This document shows, in pieces, positions 27,511 to 38,542 of a stretch of DNA of 64,000 nt (position 1 is the stretch's first letter; every line of letters starts with the position of its first letter). Location of the stretch: the NCBI GenBank assembly GCA_020850755.1, contig JADZEB010000001.1, forward strand, positions 186,001 to 250,000. The letters are read 5' to 3'. Both the position numbers and the translations under genes were made by a program. The stretch is from Alphaproteobacteria bacterium. GTDB taxonomy: Bacteria > Pseudomonadota > Alphaproteobacteria > Acetobacterales > Acetobacteraceae. The notes under the pieces are model-generated. The model had not been told where the DNA came from. It was given only the letters and a program-made list of their open reading frames with translations, and made no database searches.

Positions 27511-27552
27511 GCGAAAAAAGCGACAGCCCCTTCCTAGACCGGAAGGGGCTGT
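27511..27552 (-). terminator. Rho-independent terminator after carD
   Basis: A perfect 12-bp stem, ACAGCCCCTTCC with its complement around a 6-base loop (27523-27552), is followed on the minus strand by CGCTTTTTTCGC. It is correctly placed downstream of the carD stop at 27628 and separates it from the phosphoesterase gene. Confidence 0.9.
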
Positions 27553-27627
27553 GCCGGAAGCGAAACCATGCGCGGCGAAACCGTGCACGCATCCCGATGG
27601 ATGCGGGGGGCGCGCGGAGGCGCCGGC

Positions 27628-28830
27628 TCAGGCGGCCTTGAGGTAGGTGGCCAGCTTCTCCTGCGCCTTGGTCTTCTCGATGCGCTCGATCGCCGCCAGC
27701 TCGCAGGCCAGCCGGTCCATCGCCGCCTCGTAGATCTGGCGCTCGCTGAAGGACTGGTCGGGCTGGCCGGCATTGCGGTGCAGGTCGCGCACCACCTCGG
27801 CGATCGCCACCGGGTCGCCGGAGTTGATCTTGGCCTCGTATTCCTGCGCCCGCCGGCTCCACATGGTGCGCTTGACGCGCGCCCGGCCCTTCAGCGTGGC
27901 CAGCGCATTGTCCATCAGCTTGCGCGAGGCAAGCTTGCGCAGGCCGGAGGTCTTGGCCTTCACCACCGGCACGCGCAGGGTCATGCGCGTATCCTCGAAG
28001 GTGATGACGATCAGGCGCAGCGTGTGGCCGGCGATCTCCTCATCGACGATGGCGGTCACCTTGCCCACGCCGTGGGTGGGATACACCACATAATCGCCGG
28101 TCTCGAACTCGTTCGGCATGTCGGCGCCGAGCGGCTTGATCGGCGGCGGCGCCTTGGGCAGGGCCGGGCGGGCGGTGACCAGCTTGAGGTTGGTCGGCCG
28201 GCCAGCCGGCATGGGCGGGGCCTTGGCCGCGGCGGCCGGGTTGGAGGCGACCACCGCCATGCGTGGCGCCGGGCTGGCGGGCGCGGCCGGCTTTGCCGCC
28301 TCAGGCTTGGCGATGGCAGGCTTGGCGATGGCAGGCTTGGCGATGGCAGGCGTGGCGGATGCCGGCTTGGCGGGTGCCGGCTTGGCGGGTGCCGGCTTGG
28401 TGGCCTCGGCTTTCGCCGGAATGGTCTTCTTGACTGCGACGGTCATGGGGCCTGGTTTCTGGTTCTTGTCTGGGCGTGCGGCCGGACCGGCCGCGGGCTT
28501 GGTCGCAATCCTGGACGTCGTCATGCCCTTCTGCCCGGCCCTGGGCGCGTCTTTCGCGCGCGCCGGGGCGGGGGCGGCCGCCTTGCTGGCGGTCTTGGGG
28601 GCGGATCTGGCAGCGTGTTTGGCGGCGGGCTTGGCTGCCGGCTTGTGGGCGGCCTTCGCCGCGGGCTTGGCGGCAGGCTTCGCCGCCGGCTTGCCCGCGA
28701 TCCTGGCGGGTCTGGCCGCGGCCGCGCGGGCCGCAGGGCGGTCGGGCGCCCCGCGCTTGGCGGTGTTGGCGGCGGGGGTCTTGCCGGCTGGCTTCCGGGG
28801 CGCCTTGGCGCCTGGGCTGGTCTTCGACAT
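27628..28830 (-). CDS. carD: CarD/CdnL-family RNA polymerase regulator with H1-like N-terminal extension
   Basis: CarD/CdnL binds RNA polymerase beta and stabilises open promoter complexes. The C-terminal 163 residues (238-400) form a complete CarD protein, beginning FETGDYVVYPTHGVGKV. The frame continues upstream for 237 codons rich in Lys, Ala and Pro, with AKPA/KPAA units and six 15-bp DNA repeats. This composition is typical of histone-H1-like tails that bind DNA. The start at 28830 is chosen because a promoter candidate at 29029-29057 excludes the longest frame; internal ATGs, including the one at 28119 at the CarD domain, cannot be ruled out. It is followed by a strong terminator. Confidence 0.85.
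   Translation of the reverse strand: MSKTSPGAKAPRKPAGKTPAANTAKRGAPDRPAARAAAARPARIAGKPAAKPAAKPAAKAAHKPAAKPAAKHAARSAPKTASKAAAPAPARAKDAPRAGQKGMTTSRIATKPAAGPAARPDKNQKPGPMTVAVKKTIPAKAEATKPAPAKPAPAKPASATPAIAKPAIAKPAIAKPEAAKPAAPASPAPRMAVVASNPAAAAKAPPMPAGRPTNLKLVTARPALPKAPPPIKPLGADMPNEFETGDYVVYPTHGVGKVTAIVDEEIAGHTLRLIVITFEDTRMTLRVPVVKAKTSGLRKLASRKLMDNALATLKGRARVKRTMWSRRAQEYEAKINSGDPVAIAEVVRDLHRNAGQPDQSFSERQIYEAAMDRLACELAAIERIEKTKAQEKLATYLKAA
28306..28395 (-). repeat. 15-bp tandem repeat in the carD N-terminal region (x6)
   Basis: On the plus strand, CTTGGCGATGGCAGG occurs three times at 28306-28350. Three diverged copies (CTTGGCGGGTGCCGG-like) follow to 28395. In frame they encode five-residue Ala/Ile/Pro/Lys units. 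Confidence 0.85.
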
Positions 28831-29028
28831 CGCTCGCTCGGTCTCGCTCGTGTCGTGCGGGCGCGGCATTCTGCCGGCCCGCCTCTGGCTCTTGCGGTCC
28901 AACCCACCCGCCGGCGCTGCCCCTGGATCAGGGAGCAACAACCACCCTTCGCGCCGCGAGGGCGCCAAGTCGGGCGGGATGGCCGAGGTCAACGGCAACG
29001 GCGTTCTTCGCCGCCGCAATCGAAAAGC

Positions 29029-29057
29029 AATATAGCAGAATATGCAGCGCGAGTCAC
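29029..29057 (-). promoter_or_regulatory. Candidate promoter for carD
   Basis: Read on the minus strand, GTGACT (29052-29057) and TATATT (29029-29034) are separated by exactly 17 bp, inside a locally AT-rich patch. The predicted transcript starts near 29022, leaving a leader of about 190 bases before the ATG at 28830. It sits inside the longest possible upstream frame, arguing against the start at 29064. The rest of the 28831-29167 interval holds no gene I can see. Confidence 0.5.
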
Positions 29058-29167
29058 ATGCCACGATGGCGCCACCGCGAATGGCGGCTACCAGAAGCGA
29101 GCCAATATCTCGTTAACCTGGCAACCGGGCCGTGTCTGGACGCAGCAGGACTCGCGGCAGGCGAGAT

Positions 29168-29500
29168 TCAGGGTGTCCCGGGCCCGGGATCGAAATGCTT
29201 CATCTTGTCCGGCTTGCCCTTCCACTCATCGGCATCGCCGGGCGCCTCACCCTTTCTGGTTATGTTCGGCCACGCCTGTGCATACTCCCGGTTGTGTTCG
29301 ACCCAGGCGGCGGCGCGATTGTCGCTGTCCGGGATGATCGCCTCGGCCGGGCATTCCGGCTCGCACACGCCGCAATCGATGCACTCGTCCGGGTGGATCA
29401 CCAGCATGTTGGCGCCGACGTAGAAGCAGTCCACCGGACAGACCTCCACGCAATCCATGTACTTGCACTTGATGCAGGCTTCGGTGACGACGTAGGTCAT
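29168..29500 (-). CDS. fdxA: 7Fe ferredoxin FdxA
   Basis: FdxA is a small cytoplasmic electron carrier with one [3Fe-4S] and one [4Fe-4S] cluster. From the ATG at 29498-29500 the protein has 110 residues. Cysteines at 9, 17, 21 and 50 and at 40, 43, 46 and 25 fit the two clusters, with extra Cys12. The C-terminal extension ([11 protein letters not shown] onward) is typical of the alphaproteobacterial type. It lies between the S4 protein and carD in the conserved order. Confidence 0.94.
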   Translation of the reverse strand: MTYVVTEACIKCKYMDCVEVCPVDCFYVGANMLVIHPDECIDCGVCEPECPAEAIIPDSDNRAAAWVEHNREYAQAWPNITRKGEAPGDADEWKGKPDKMKHFDPGPGTP

Positions 29501-29627
29501 CGCGCTCTGTCCGGCTGGCTCGGGGTTCGACGGGCGTTGGTGCCGCCGGCAACCAAATAATCCATGCGCCGGCAGAGACAAGCCAATTCTGCATGCACGG
29601 CCATGCGCTGCGCGCAGGGGCGGGCCG

Positions 29628-30020
29628 CTAGCCCTGCGCCAGCGGTGGCGTTGCGGTGCCCGGGGCCGCTTCCTGGCTGCTTTCTCCGCCGCCGCGCGGC
29701 GGTTCGAGATCCTGGTAGAGCAGCCGCGCCGCGGCCGCCGGGCCGCGCCGGGCGGCCAGGGCGACAACCCGGATGACCCGCACATGCGCCCCGAGGGGGA
29801 AGGTCAGCACGTCGCCCGGGCGCAGCCTGGCATGGGCCTTGGCGGTGGGCTGGCGGTTGATGCGCAGCCGCCCCTTGCCGACCAGCAGGCGGGCGAGCGC
29901 CTTGGTTTTCACGAAGCGCGCGCACCAGAGCCAGGCATCGAGCCGCTGCCAGCCCTTGCCGATATCCTCTTCGCCCCCTGCCTCGGGCTCGGCCGCGCCC
30001 TCGCCCTCGTCGCGGCTCAT
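29628..30020 (-). CDS. S4-domain RNA-binding protein (HslR-like)
   Basis: This small heat-shock-type S4 protein is thought to bind stalled 50S subunits or structured RNA. The 130-residue protein has an S4 domain at about residues 25-75 ([22 protein letters not shown] followed by GRLRIN). A charged linker and a Pro/Gly-rich tail follow. Its ATG overlaps the stop of the upstream helicase gene (ATGA at 30017-30020), so translation is coupled. Functional details come from E. coli HslR and are not proven here. Confidence 0.88.
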   Translation of the reverse strand: MSRDEGEGAAEPEAGGEEDIGKGWQRLDAWLWCARFVKTKALARLLVGKGRLRINRQPTAKAHARLRPGDVLTFPLGAHVRVIRVVALAARRGPAAAARLLYQDLEPPRGGGESSQEAAPGTATPPLAQG

Positions 30021-32608
30021 CGCGCGCGCAGCTTGAGCTGGGCCAGCGCGGCGAAGGCTCCGCCTGCGCTAGGCGCCGGTGCCGGCGCCGGCGTCGGGGT
30101 TGGCGCCGGAGTTGGCGGACGCGCCGCGCCCTTGCCGCGCCCGCGCCCCGGGCGCGCCTGCTGCGGGCGGCGGCGAGGGCGCAGCAGGTGAAGCAGCATC
30201 ACCCCATCCTCGCCGGCAGCGAGGCGGAAGCCGAGCGCGCGCAGGATTTCCGGCATCGCCTCGGCCCGGCAGCCGAGCCGCGAGGCCAGCGTCTCGGGCA
30301 GCGGCTGCGGCTTCGCCCGGGCCTTGAACGCAAGCTCGGCCGCCAGCCGCTCGGCCACGTCCAGGCGCAGCGCGTGCGGCCCGAGCACCAGCCAGCCGGC
30401 GGCGAGCGCGAAGCCCCTGGGCCAGGCCGGATCGGCCGGGGCCGAAACCAGCCCCGGCGCCGGCAGTGCAGGCGGGGCGGGTAGGCGGTGGGCGACCGAC
30501 CACAGCAGGGCGCGCAGGGCCATGGCGCGTGGCTTGAGCAGGGCGGGCAGGAACACCGCGTGCCGCCCGGCGCGCACGCCGAGCGCCTTGAGCCGCGCCC
30601 GGCCGGCGGCATCGAGCGCGGCGAGCGCCGCCTCGGCCTCGCGCCGGGGCAGGCTGCCGCCATGCTCGACCAGCAGATGGGCGATGCCGCGCAAGGCGGG
30701 CGCGGCCTCGGCCGCCGCGCGGTCGAGCGCGAGCAGCGGTGCCAGCTCGCGCGCCAGCTGCGCATCGAGCCAGGCGGCCAGGCGCGCGCGCACCCGCTCG
30801 CGCGCCGCGCCATCGAGATACTCGCTCGCCGCCGGCTCGATCAGCGGGCGCAACAGCGACGGGCCGGGCTTCAGCCGCGCGATCTCGGCCCCGTCCCAGG
30901 CGATGCGCCCGCGCGCCGAGACGGCGAAGGCGGCATCGGGCGCGGCGATGCACTGCGCCACATGGCGCGGCATGGCTTCCGCCAGCGCGCGCCGCGCCGC
31001 GCGCATCAGGGTGCGGCCATGCTCGCCCGCCGCGGCGTCGGGTTCGGGCACGAAGCCCAGGCCCGCCAGCGCGCCGATGCGATGGCCCTCGACGATCACG
31101 CTGCCATCGCGCGCCACCGCCGAGACCAGCGCCTCGGCATGGCCTTCGAGCTTGCGGATCAGGTGCGCGGCGCGGCGATCGACGAAGCGGGCCATGAGCT
31201 GCTCGTGCAGCGCGTCCGAGATCGCATCCTCGATCGCGCGCGCGCGCTCGGCGAAATGCGTCGCCTGCGCGATCCAGCCGGGACGCTGGGCGATGAAGGC
31301 CCAGGTGCGCACGCCGGCGAGGCGCGCCATCAGCGTGTCGATGTCGCCATCGGTGCGGTCGAGCGCTTCCAGGTGGCGGGCAACGAAATCGGTCGGCACG
31401 CATTCACCGGCCGAGGTCAGATGACGGAATATGACGCCGCAGAGATGCGGGTGGCTGTCATCGCCGAGCTTGCGGTAGTCGGGGATCTGCGCCACGTCCC
31501 ACAGAAGGCGCAGCGCCGCCGGCCCGCGCGCCAGCCGCACGATCTCCTCGTCGCGGGCGAGCGCGGCGAGCGTGATGTGGTCGGTCGCATCCGGCCCGCG
31601 CACCAGGCCCGGTGCGGGCGGCGGGCGGTCGAGCGCGGCGAGCAGCGCATCGAGCGAGCGGAAATCGAGCGCGCCGTTGCGCCAGTAGAGCGCGGGCAGC
31701 GGGTCGAAGCGGTGGTTCTCCACCGGCTCGACCAGTTCGGGCGGCATGGGCGGGCAATCGGCGGTGACGCCGAATGTGCCGTCGCGCATGCCGCGCCCGG
31801 CGCGCCCGGCGATCTGCGCCACCTCGGCCGGGGCGAGCGGGCGCGGGCGGCGGCCGTCGAACTTCGACAGGGCGGCGAAGGCGACGTGATCGACATCCAT
31901 GTTGAGGCCCATGCCGATCGCGTCGGTGGCGACCAGGAAATCGACCTCCTTGGCCTGGTACATCGCCACCTGGGCGTTCCTCGTGCGCGGGCTGAGCCGG
32001 CCCATCACCACCGCGCAGCCGCCGCGCCGGCGCCGGATCGCCTCGGCGATGGCGTAGACCTCGGCTGCGGTGAAGGCCACCACGGCGGCGCGCGGGGGCA
32101 GCTTGGACAGCTTGGCCGGCCCGGCATAGGCAAGCTGCGACAGGCGCGGGCGCGTCTCGATCTGCGCGCCGGGCACGAGGCGGCGCAAAAGCGGGCGGAT
32201 CGTCTCGGCGCCGAGGAACATCGTCTCCACCCGCCCGCGCGCGTGCAGCAGCCGGTCGGTGAAGATGTGGCCGCGATCGGGATCGGCGCAGAGCTGGATC
32301 TCGTCGATCGCGAGGAAGGCCACCGGGCGGTCGAGCGGCATCGCCTCGACCGTGCAGGAGAACCAGCGCGCCCCGGGCGGGGCGATCTTCTCCTCGCCGG
32401 TGATCAGCGCGACGCGATGCGCGCCCATGCGCGCGGCCATGCGGTCATAGTTCTCGCGCGCAAGCAGGCGCAGCGGGAAGCCGATGATCCCGCTTTCATG
32501 GCCGAGCAGCCGCTCCAGCGCGAGATGCGTCTTGCCGGTATTGGTGGGCCCGAGCACGGCGCGCAGCGAGGCGGGCGCGGCGATGGGGCCGGAGGGCCGG
32601 TCGCTCAT
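30017..32608 (-). CDS. SUV3/MgpS-type DExH-box RNA helicase
   Basis: This is an 863-residue helicase related to mitochondrial SUV3, which unwinds structured RNA for degradation. Walker A GPTNTGKT is at residues 20-27, and the DExH-type box reads DEIQ near residue 97. Motif V/VI-like VATDAIGMGLNMDVDHV and QIAGRAGRG follow. The last 50 residues are a low-complexity Pro/Ala/Arg tail. The ATG at 32606-32608 was chosen because the family begins there; the frame extends upstream into another gene. It leads a helicase-S4-fdxA-carD series that is conserved in alphaproteobacteria. Confidence 0.9.
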   Translation of the reverse strand: MSDRPSGPIAAPASLRAVLGPTNTGKTHLALERLLGHESGIIGFPLRLLARENYDRMAARMGAHRVALITGEEKIAPPGARWFSCTVEAMPLDRPVAFLAIDEIQLCADPDRGHIFTDRLLHARGRVETMFLGAETIRPLLRRLVPGAQIETRPRLSQLAYAGPAKLSKLPPRAAVVAFTAAEVYAIAEAIRRRRGGCAVVMGRLSPRTRNAQVAMYQAKEVDFLVATDAIGMGLNMDVDHVAFAALSKFDGRRPRPLAPAEVAQIAGRAGRGMRDGTFGVTADCPPMPPELVEPVENHRFDPLPALYWRNGALDFRSLDALLAALDRPPPAPGLVRGPDATDHITLAALARDEEIVRLARGPAALRLLWDVAQIPDYRKLGDDSHPHLCGVIFRHLTSAGECVPTDFVARHLEALDRTDGDIDTLMARLAGVRTWAFIAQRPGWIAQATHFAERARAIEDAISDALHEQLMARFVDRRAAHLIRKLEGHAEALVSAVARDGSVIVEGHRIGALAGLGFVPEPDAAAGEHGRTLMRAARRALAEAMPRHVAQCIAAPDAAFAVSARGRIAWDGAEIARLKPGPSLLRPLIEPAASEYLDGAARERVRARLAAWLDAQLARELAPLLALDRAAAEAAPALRGIAHLLVEHGGSLPRREAEAALAALDAAGRARLKALGVRAGRHAVFLPALLKPRAMALRALLWSVAHRLPAPPALPAPGLVSAPADPAWPRGFALAAGWLVLGPHALRLDVAERLAAELAFKARAKPQPLPETLASRLGCRAEAMPEILRALGFRLAAGEDGVMLLHLLRPRRRPQQARPGRGRGKGAARPPTPAPTPTPAPAPAPSAGGAFAALAQLKLRAR

Positions 32609-32706
32609 GCCCAGATGATTGGGGCCCGGAGCGAGTCTTGCAATGGCAGAGTCCGGCCAGCGTCGGGTTGGCGCGATCAGGCGCGCGCCTGCGGGCGGCA
32701 GATCGG

Positions 32707-33123
32707 CTAGGCGGGCGGCAGCATGCCGCTGCGGCGGGCGAAGGCGATCAGCGGGGCCTGCGGCCCGGCTTCGGCCGCCTCGGGCGCGCCGCAGCCATAG
32801 GCCTCGGCGAAGACGCGGAACAGCCCGATCATCTCGGCCAGGTTGAGCGCGCCCCCGGCGGCGCGGAAGCGCCCCTCCTCGACCCACACATGCACCCAGT
32901 CGAGTTCGCTGCGCTTCATCTCGGTGCGCGCGAAGGGCACGCCCAGAAGCGGCGTGCCGGCGAGGTCGATCGCCATCAGCCAGCCCGGATTGTCGAGCGT
33001 CTCGATGCGGATGCCGTGGCGATGCTCCCACTCGCCGTCGCAGCGGGCCAAGTACCAGCGCGAAAGCCAGCCGAGCATGTCGGCCATGCCGGGCGTGTCC
33101 TGCGGTTCGGGTGCGGTGGGCAT
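32707..33123 (-). CDS. Imm53-family (immunity-protein-like) protein
   Basis: The 138-residue protein matches the Imm53 pattern: a short N-terminus, then WLSRWYLARCDGEWEH, IETLDNPGW and TPLLGVPFARTE-like segments. Imm53 proteins were described as immunity proteins of polymorphic toxin systems, though many members stand alone. No toxin, RHS repeat or secretion gene is close by, so this is an orphan and may have another job. A shorter start at residue 13 (Met-Ala-Asp) is possible. It lies 40 bp downstream of the DUF1223 gene. Confidence 0.75.
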   Translation of the reverse strand: MPTAPEPQDTPGMADMLGWLSRWYLARCDGEWEHRHGIRIETLDNPGWLMAIDLAGTPLLGVPFARTEMKRSELDWVHVWVEEGRFRAAGGALNLAEMIGLFRVFAEAYGCGAPEAAEAGPQAPLIAFARRSGMLPPA

Positions 33124-33163
33124 GGGTGGCGCCGGCGCGGCCGGGAGGTGGCGGCCGCGCCGG

Positions 33164-34066
33164 CTAGCGCAGCGCTACGCGCGCCGCGCCGAGGATCGCC
33201 CCGCCATAGGGCGCCTGCACCAATATCGCGGCATTGTGCCGCCCGGCGACGGTGGCGCCGGGTATGCCCATCGCGCCGCCGAATTCCTTGACGCGCCCGA
33301 TCTTGGCGATCGAGCGCACGACATGGGCGTTGTGAACGGTCCGCCCGGCATTCTCGCCCTTGGTCACCTGGGTGGCCCCGCCCCGGTCGAAGCCGATCAG
33401 CCAGATATCGGCGCCGTTCGCGCGCACGGCGTCCGGCAGGCTGCCGCTGGCGGAAAGCGTCAGCGTCGGCGGGTCGCCCGGCTCGGCCGCGAGGCGGAGG
33501 GCGAGCGGCAGGCCATAGGCATTGGCGATCATGGTTTCGATCGCGGCGCGCTCGGCGCCGCTGGTCTGGGCACGGCCCTGGACCACGATCTGCGGGGTGA
33601 AGACATGGCGCAGCCGGTGCGCATGCTGGTAGGCGCGCTGGCGGGCGGTGCTTTCGGGCAGGCTGTAGGGATCCTTCCAGCCGATATAGTCCCAGTAGTC
33701 GACATGGAAGGAGAGGGCGAGCACATCCGCGCGCTGGGCCAGCTCGACCAGATGGGCGTCGGCCGGCGGGCAGGAGGAGCAGCCCTGCGAGGTGAACAGC
33801 TCCACCACCACAAGCCGCGCCGCGCTCGCCGGTGCCGCGGGCGTTCCGGCTGCACTGCCCCTTGCCGCTGCCGGCCCCTGCTGCTGGCCCTGTCCTTGTG
33901 CCAGCACGGCGCCCCAATGGCCGGCGATGGCCAGGCCGCCCGAGACGACCAGCCCGGCGCCGCCCAGCAGCGCGCCGCGCCGCGACAATCCGCGCGGGCG
34001 AGAACCTGCATCGGCATGCGGTGCCGGCTTCGCGTTCGGATCGGCCTGGGGATCGGTTGCGGTCAT
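33164..34066 (-). CDS. DUF1223 thioredoxin-fold protein with Tat signal
   Basis: This is a predicted exported protein of the DUF1223 family, which has a thioredoxin-like fold. The ATG at 34064-34066 gives 300 residues; a GTG 33 bp upstream is an alternative. A twin-arginine motif (LSRRGALLG at 27-35) and hydrophobic core are followed by a Gly/Gln/Ala linker. The mature domain starts VVVELFTSQGCSSCP, with a CxxC at 96-99, and contains SFHVDYWDYIGWKDPY. A redox role in the envelope is plausible but unproven. It is divergent from the decarboxylase-like gene. Confidence 0.85.
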   Translation of the reverse strand: MTATDPQADPNAKPAPHADAGSRPRGLSRRGALLGGAGLVVSGGLAIAGHWGAVLAQGQGQQQGPAAARGSAAGTPAAPASAARLVVVELFTSQGCSSCPPADAHLVELAQRADVLALSFHVDYWDYIGWKDPYSLPESTARQRAYQHAHRLRHVFTPQIVVQGRAQTSGAERAAIETMIANAYGLPLALRLAAEPGDPPTLTLSASGSLPDAVRANGADIWLIGFDRGGATQVTKGENAGRTVHNAHVVRSIAKIGRVKEFGGAMGIPGATVAGRHNAAILVQAPYGGAILGAARVALR

Positions 34067-34209
34067 GCTCTCAATGTCGGTCGGACCTGGCGCGGACACG
34101 AGTCACAGTTGGGTGATCGCTCGCGCCGCGCATCGCGGTATTGGCGTCCTGCGGCGAAGCCTATCGCGAGATGCAGGGCCGGTGCCACTATCCGGTTCCG
34201 GCGAAAGAT

Positions 34210-34224
34210 TGCGATGATATCGCA
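34210..34224. promoter_or_regulatory. Short perfect inverted repeat in a divergent promoter region
   Basis: TGCGAT-GAT-ATCGCA is a 6-bp perfect inverted repeat with a 3-bp centre. It lies in the 212-bp gap between the divergent DUF1223 gene and carboxymuconolactone decarboxylase gene, 55 bp before the latter's ATG. It could be an operator; no regulator is adjacent. Confidence 0.3.
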
Positions 34225-34278
34225 TTCCCGACGCGGGTTCCGCGCCGGGCTGCGGCGCGCGACACAGGAGAGTTGGCG

Positions 34279-35193
34279 ATGGCTCGGAAGGCGATGGCAG
34301 GCAAGGCGATGGCAGGCCAGGGTGGGCGCGCGGATCGCGCGGTGGCGGACTGGAAGGTGCAGGCGGCGGCGGAGCCGGGCGCGGATACGGCGCTGCGCCG
34401 CTTCGCCCCGGCCTATGCCGATGCCTTCGCGCGCCTGGCGAAAACGGCGGCGGCAACGCCCCATCTCTCGGCCAGGGAGCAGGCGCTGATCCTGCTCGGC
34501 GTCAATGCCTCGGTGACGCATCTCCATCCGCCCGGGATCCGTGCCGCGATCCGCGCCGCGCTCGATGCCGGCGCCAGCCCGGCCGAGATCGCCGAGACGC
34601 TGACGGTGATCAGCGGGCTTGGCGTGCATGCCTGCACGCTCGGCGTGCCGGCGCTGATCGAGGAGTTCGAGCGCGCCGGGCGCGGGGCCGAGGTCGCGCG
34701 CGCCTTCGATGCGCGCCAGGAGGCGATCAAGGCGCGCTTCATCGCCGAGCGCGGCTACTGGGCCGATTTCTGGGAGCAGACGCTGCGCCTCGCGCCCGAG
34801 TGGCTCGCGGTCTATGGCGAGCTTTCCGCCGTGCCCTGGCGCGAGGGCCACCTCTCGCCCAAGCTCAAGGAGTTCCTCTACATCGCGATCGATGCGGCGA
34901 CGACGCATTGCTACGAGCCGGGTCTGCGCGTGCATTACCGGAACGCGATCAAGTATGGTGCGACAGCCGAGGAGATCGTCGCGGTGCTGGCGCTGATCAG
35001 CCAGATGGGCATCCAGAGCGCGCTTGCCGGGATGCCGGTGCTGGCCGAGGAGCTGGCGCGGCGCGGCCGCGGGACGAAGGCGAAGGCCGGGCGCGCGGGC
35101 AGGACTCCCGCCGGCAAGGCGGCGGCCAAGGCCAGGCCCAAGCCCCGCGCGCGCTCCAACTCCCGCGCGCGCCCCAACTCCCGCGTGCTCTAG
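34279..35193 (+). CDS. Carboxymuconolactone decarboxylase family protein, two-domain
   Basis: The 304-residue protein contains two AhpD/CMD-like repeats, at about residues 45-135 and 175-265. The second has the family Cys and His (THCYEPGLRVHY), while the first has THLHPPGIRAAI with no cysteine and is likely structural. Members act as decarboxylases or peroxidase-like alkylhydroperoxidase proteins. An AGGAGA eight bases upstream supports the start. Both ends are low-complexity: AMAGKAMAG repeats at the N-terminus and a Lys/Arg/Ala/Pro tail at the C-terminus. The substrate is unknown. Confidence 0.83.
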   Translation: MARKAMAGKAMAGQGGRADRAVADWKVQAAAEPGADTALRRFAPAYADAFARLAKTAAATPHLSAREQALILLGVNASVTHLHPPGIRAAIRAALDAGASPAEIAETLTVISGLGVHACTLGVPALIEEFERAGRGAEVARAFDARQEAIKARFIAERGYWADFWEQTLRLAPEWLAVYGELSAVPWREGHLSPKLKEFLYIAIDAATTHCYEPGLRVHYRNAIKYGATAEEIVAVLALISQMGIQSALAGMPVLAEELARRGRGTKAKAGRAGRTPAGKAAAKARPKPRARSNSRARPNSRVL

Positions 35194-35281
35194 GCGGCGG
35201 CGCCGCTCGGACTCCTGCGGCGCGGGCAACAGGCGGCGCCAGACCAACGCTGCCGCAACCGGGACGCTACAGGAGGACAGG

Positions 35282-35722
35282 ATGGGAAACACGCTTCGCA
35301 TGCACCGCGTCATCAAGGCCCCGCCCGAGCGGGTCTACAAGGCCTTCACCGATGCCGGCGCGCTGGCCAAATGGCTACCGCCCGACGGCTTCACCTGCAC
35401 AGTCCATCACCTTGATGCCAGGGTCGGCGGCACCTTCCGCATGGCCTTCACCAATTTCGCCACCGGGCAGGCACACGCCTTCGGCGGCGAGTTCGTGGAG
35501 ATGCAGCCGCACGAGAGGCTGCGCTACACCGACCGGTTCGAGGATGCGAACCTGCCCGGCGAGATCATGGTCACGGTGCTGCTCAGGCCCGTTTCCTGCG
35601 GCACGGAACTGAGCGTGACGCAGGAGAACCTGCCCGAGGTGATCCCGCTGGAGCAGTGCTATCTCGGCTGGCAGGATTCGATGCGCCAGCTTGTCGCGTT
35701 GGTCGAAAACGCGGCGCCGTGA
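35282..35722 (+). CDS. SRPBCC/AHSA1-domain protein
   Basis: This is a small helix-grip fold protein of 146 residues with the AHSA1 signature: a start RVIKAPPERVYKAFTDAGALAKWLPPDG, then GGTFRMAF and a C-terminal GWQDSMRQLVALV helix. Members bind hydrophobic ligands or act as cyclase/aromatase-like proteins. GGAGGACAGG directly before the ATG supports the start. It is 88 bp downstream of the CMD gene on the same strand and may be co-transcribed. Confidence 0.9.
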   Translation: MGNTLRMHRVIKAPPERVYKAFTDAGALAKWLPPDGFTCTVHHLDARVGGTFRMAFTNFATGQAHAFGGEFVEMQPHERLRYTDRFEDANLPGEIMVTVLLRPVSCGTELSVTQENLPEVIPLEQCYLGWQDSMRQLVALVENAAP

Positions 35723-35760
35723 GGCGTCGGGGCGCCGCAGCCACATCCTTCCCGAAACGA

Positions 35761-35786
35761 CGAAGGGGGCCGTGAGGCCCCCTTCG
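35761..35786. terminator. Bidirectional terminator between the SRPBCC gene and acnA
   Basis: A perfect 10-bp stem, GAAGGGGGCC with its complement around GTGA (35762-35785), lies between the converging stops. On the minus strand it is followed by GTCGTTTCG, a weak T tract suited to acnA. Confidence 0.7.
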
Positions 35787-35833
35787 CTTCGCTGCGACTG
35801 GTTGCGATCCGGCGGCGCAATCCGGCGGCGCGA

Positions 35834-38542
<2,709 letters not shown>

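Noticed and set aside
28831-29064. Extension of CarD to a 478-residue protein starting at 29064
   Set aside because: The extension would overlap the best promoter candidate (-10 at 29029-29034), begins with an unrelated Cys/Arg-rich sequence and has no ribosome binding site.
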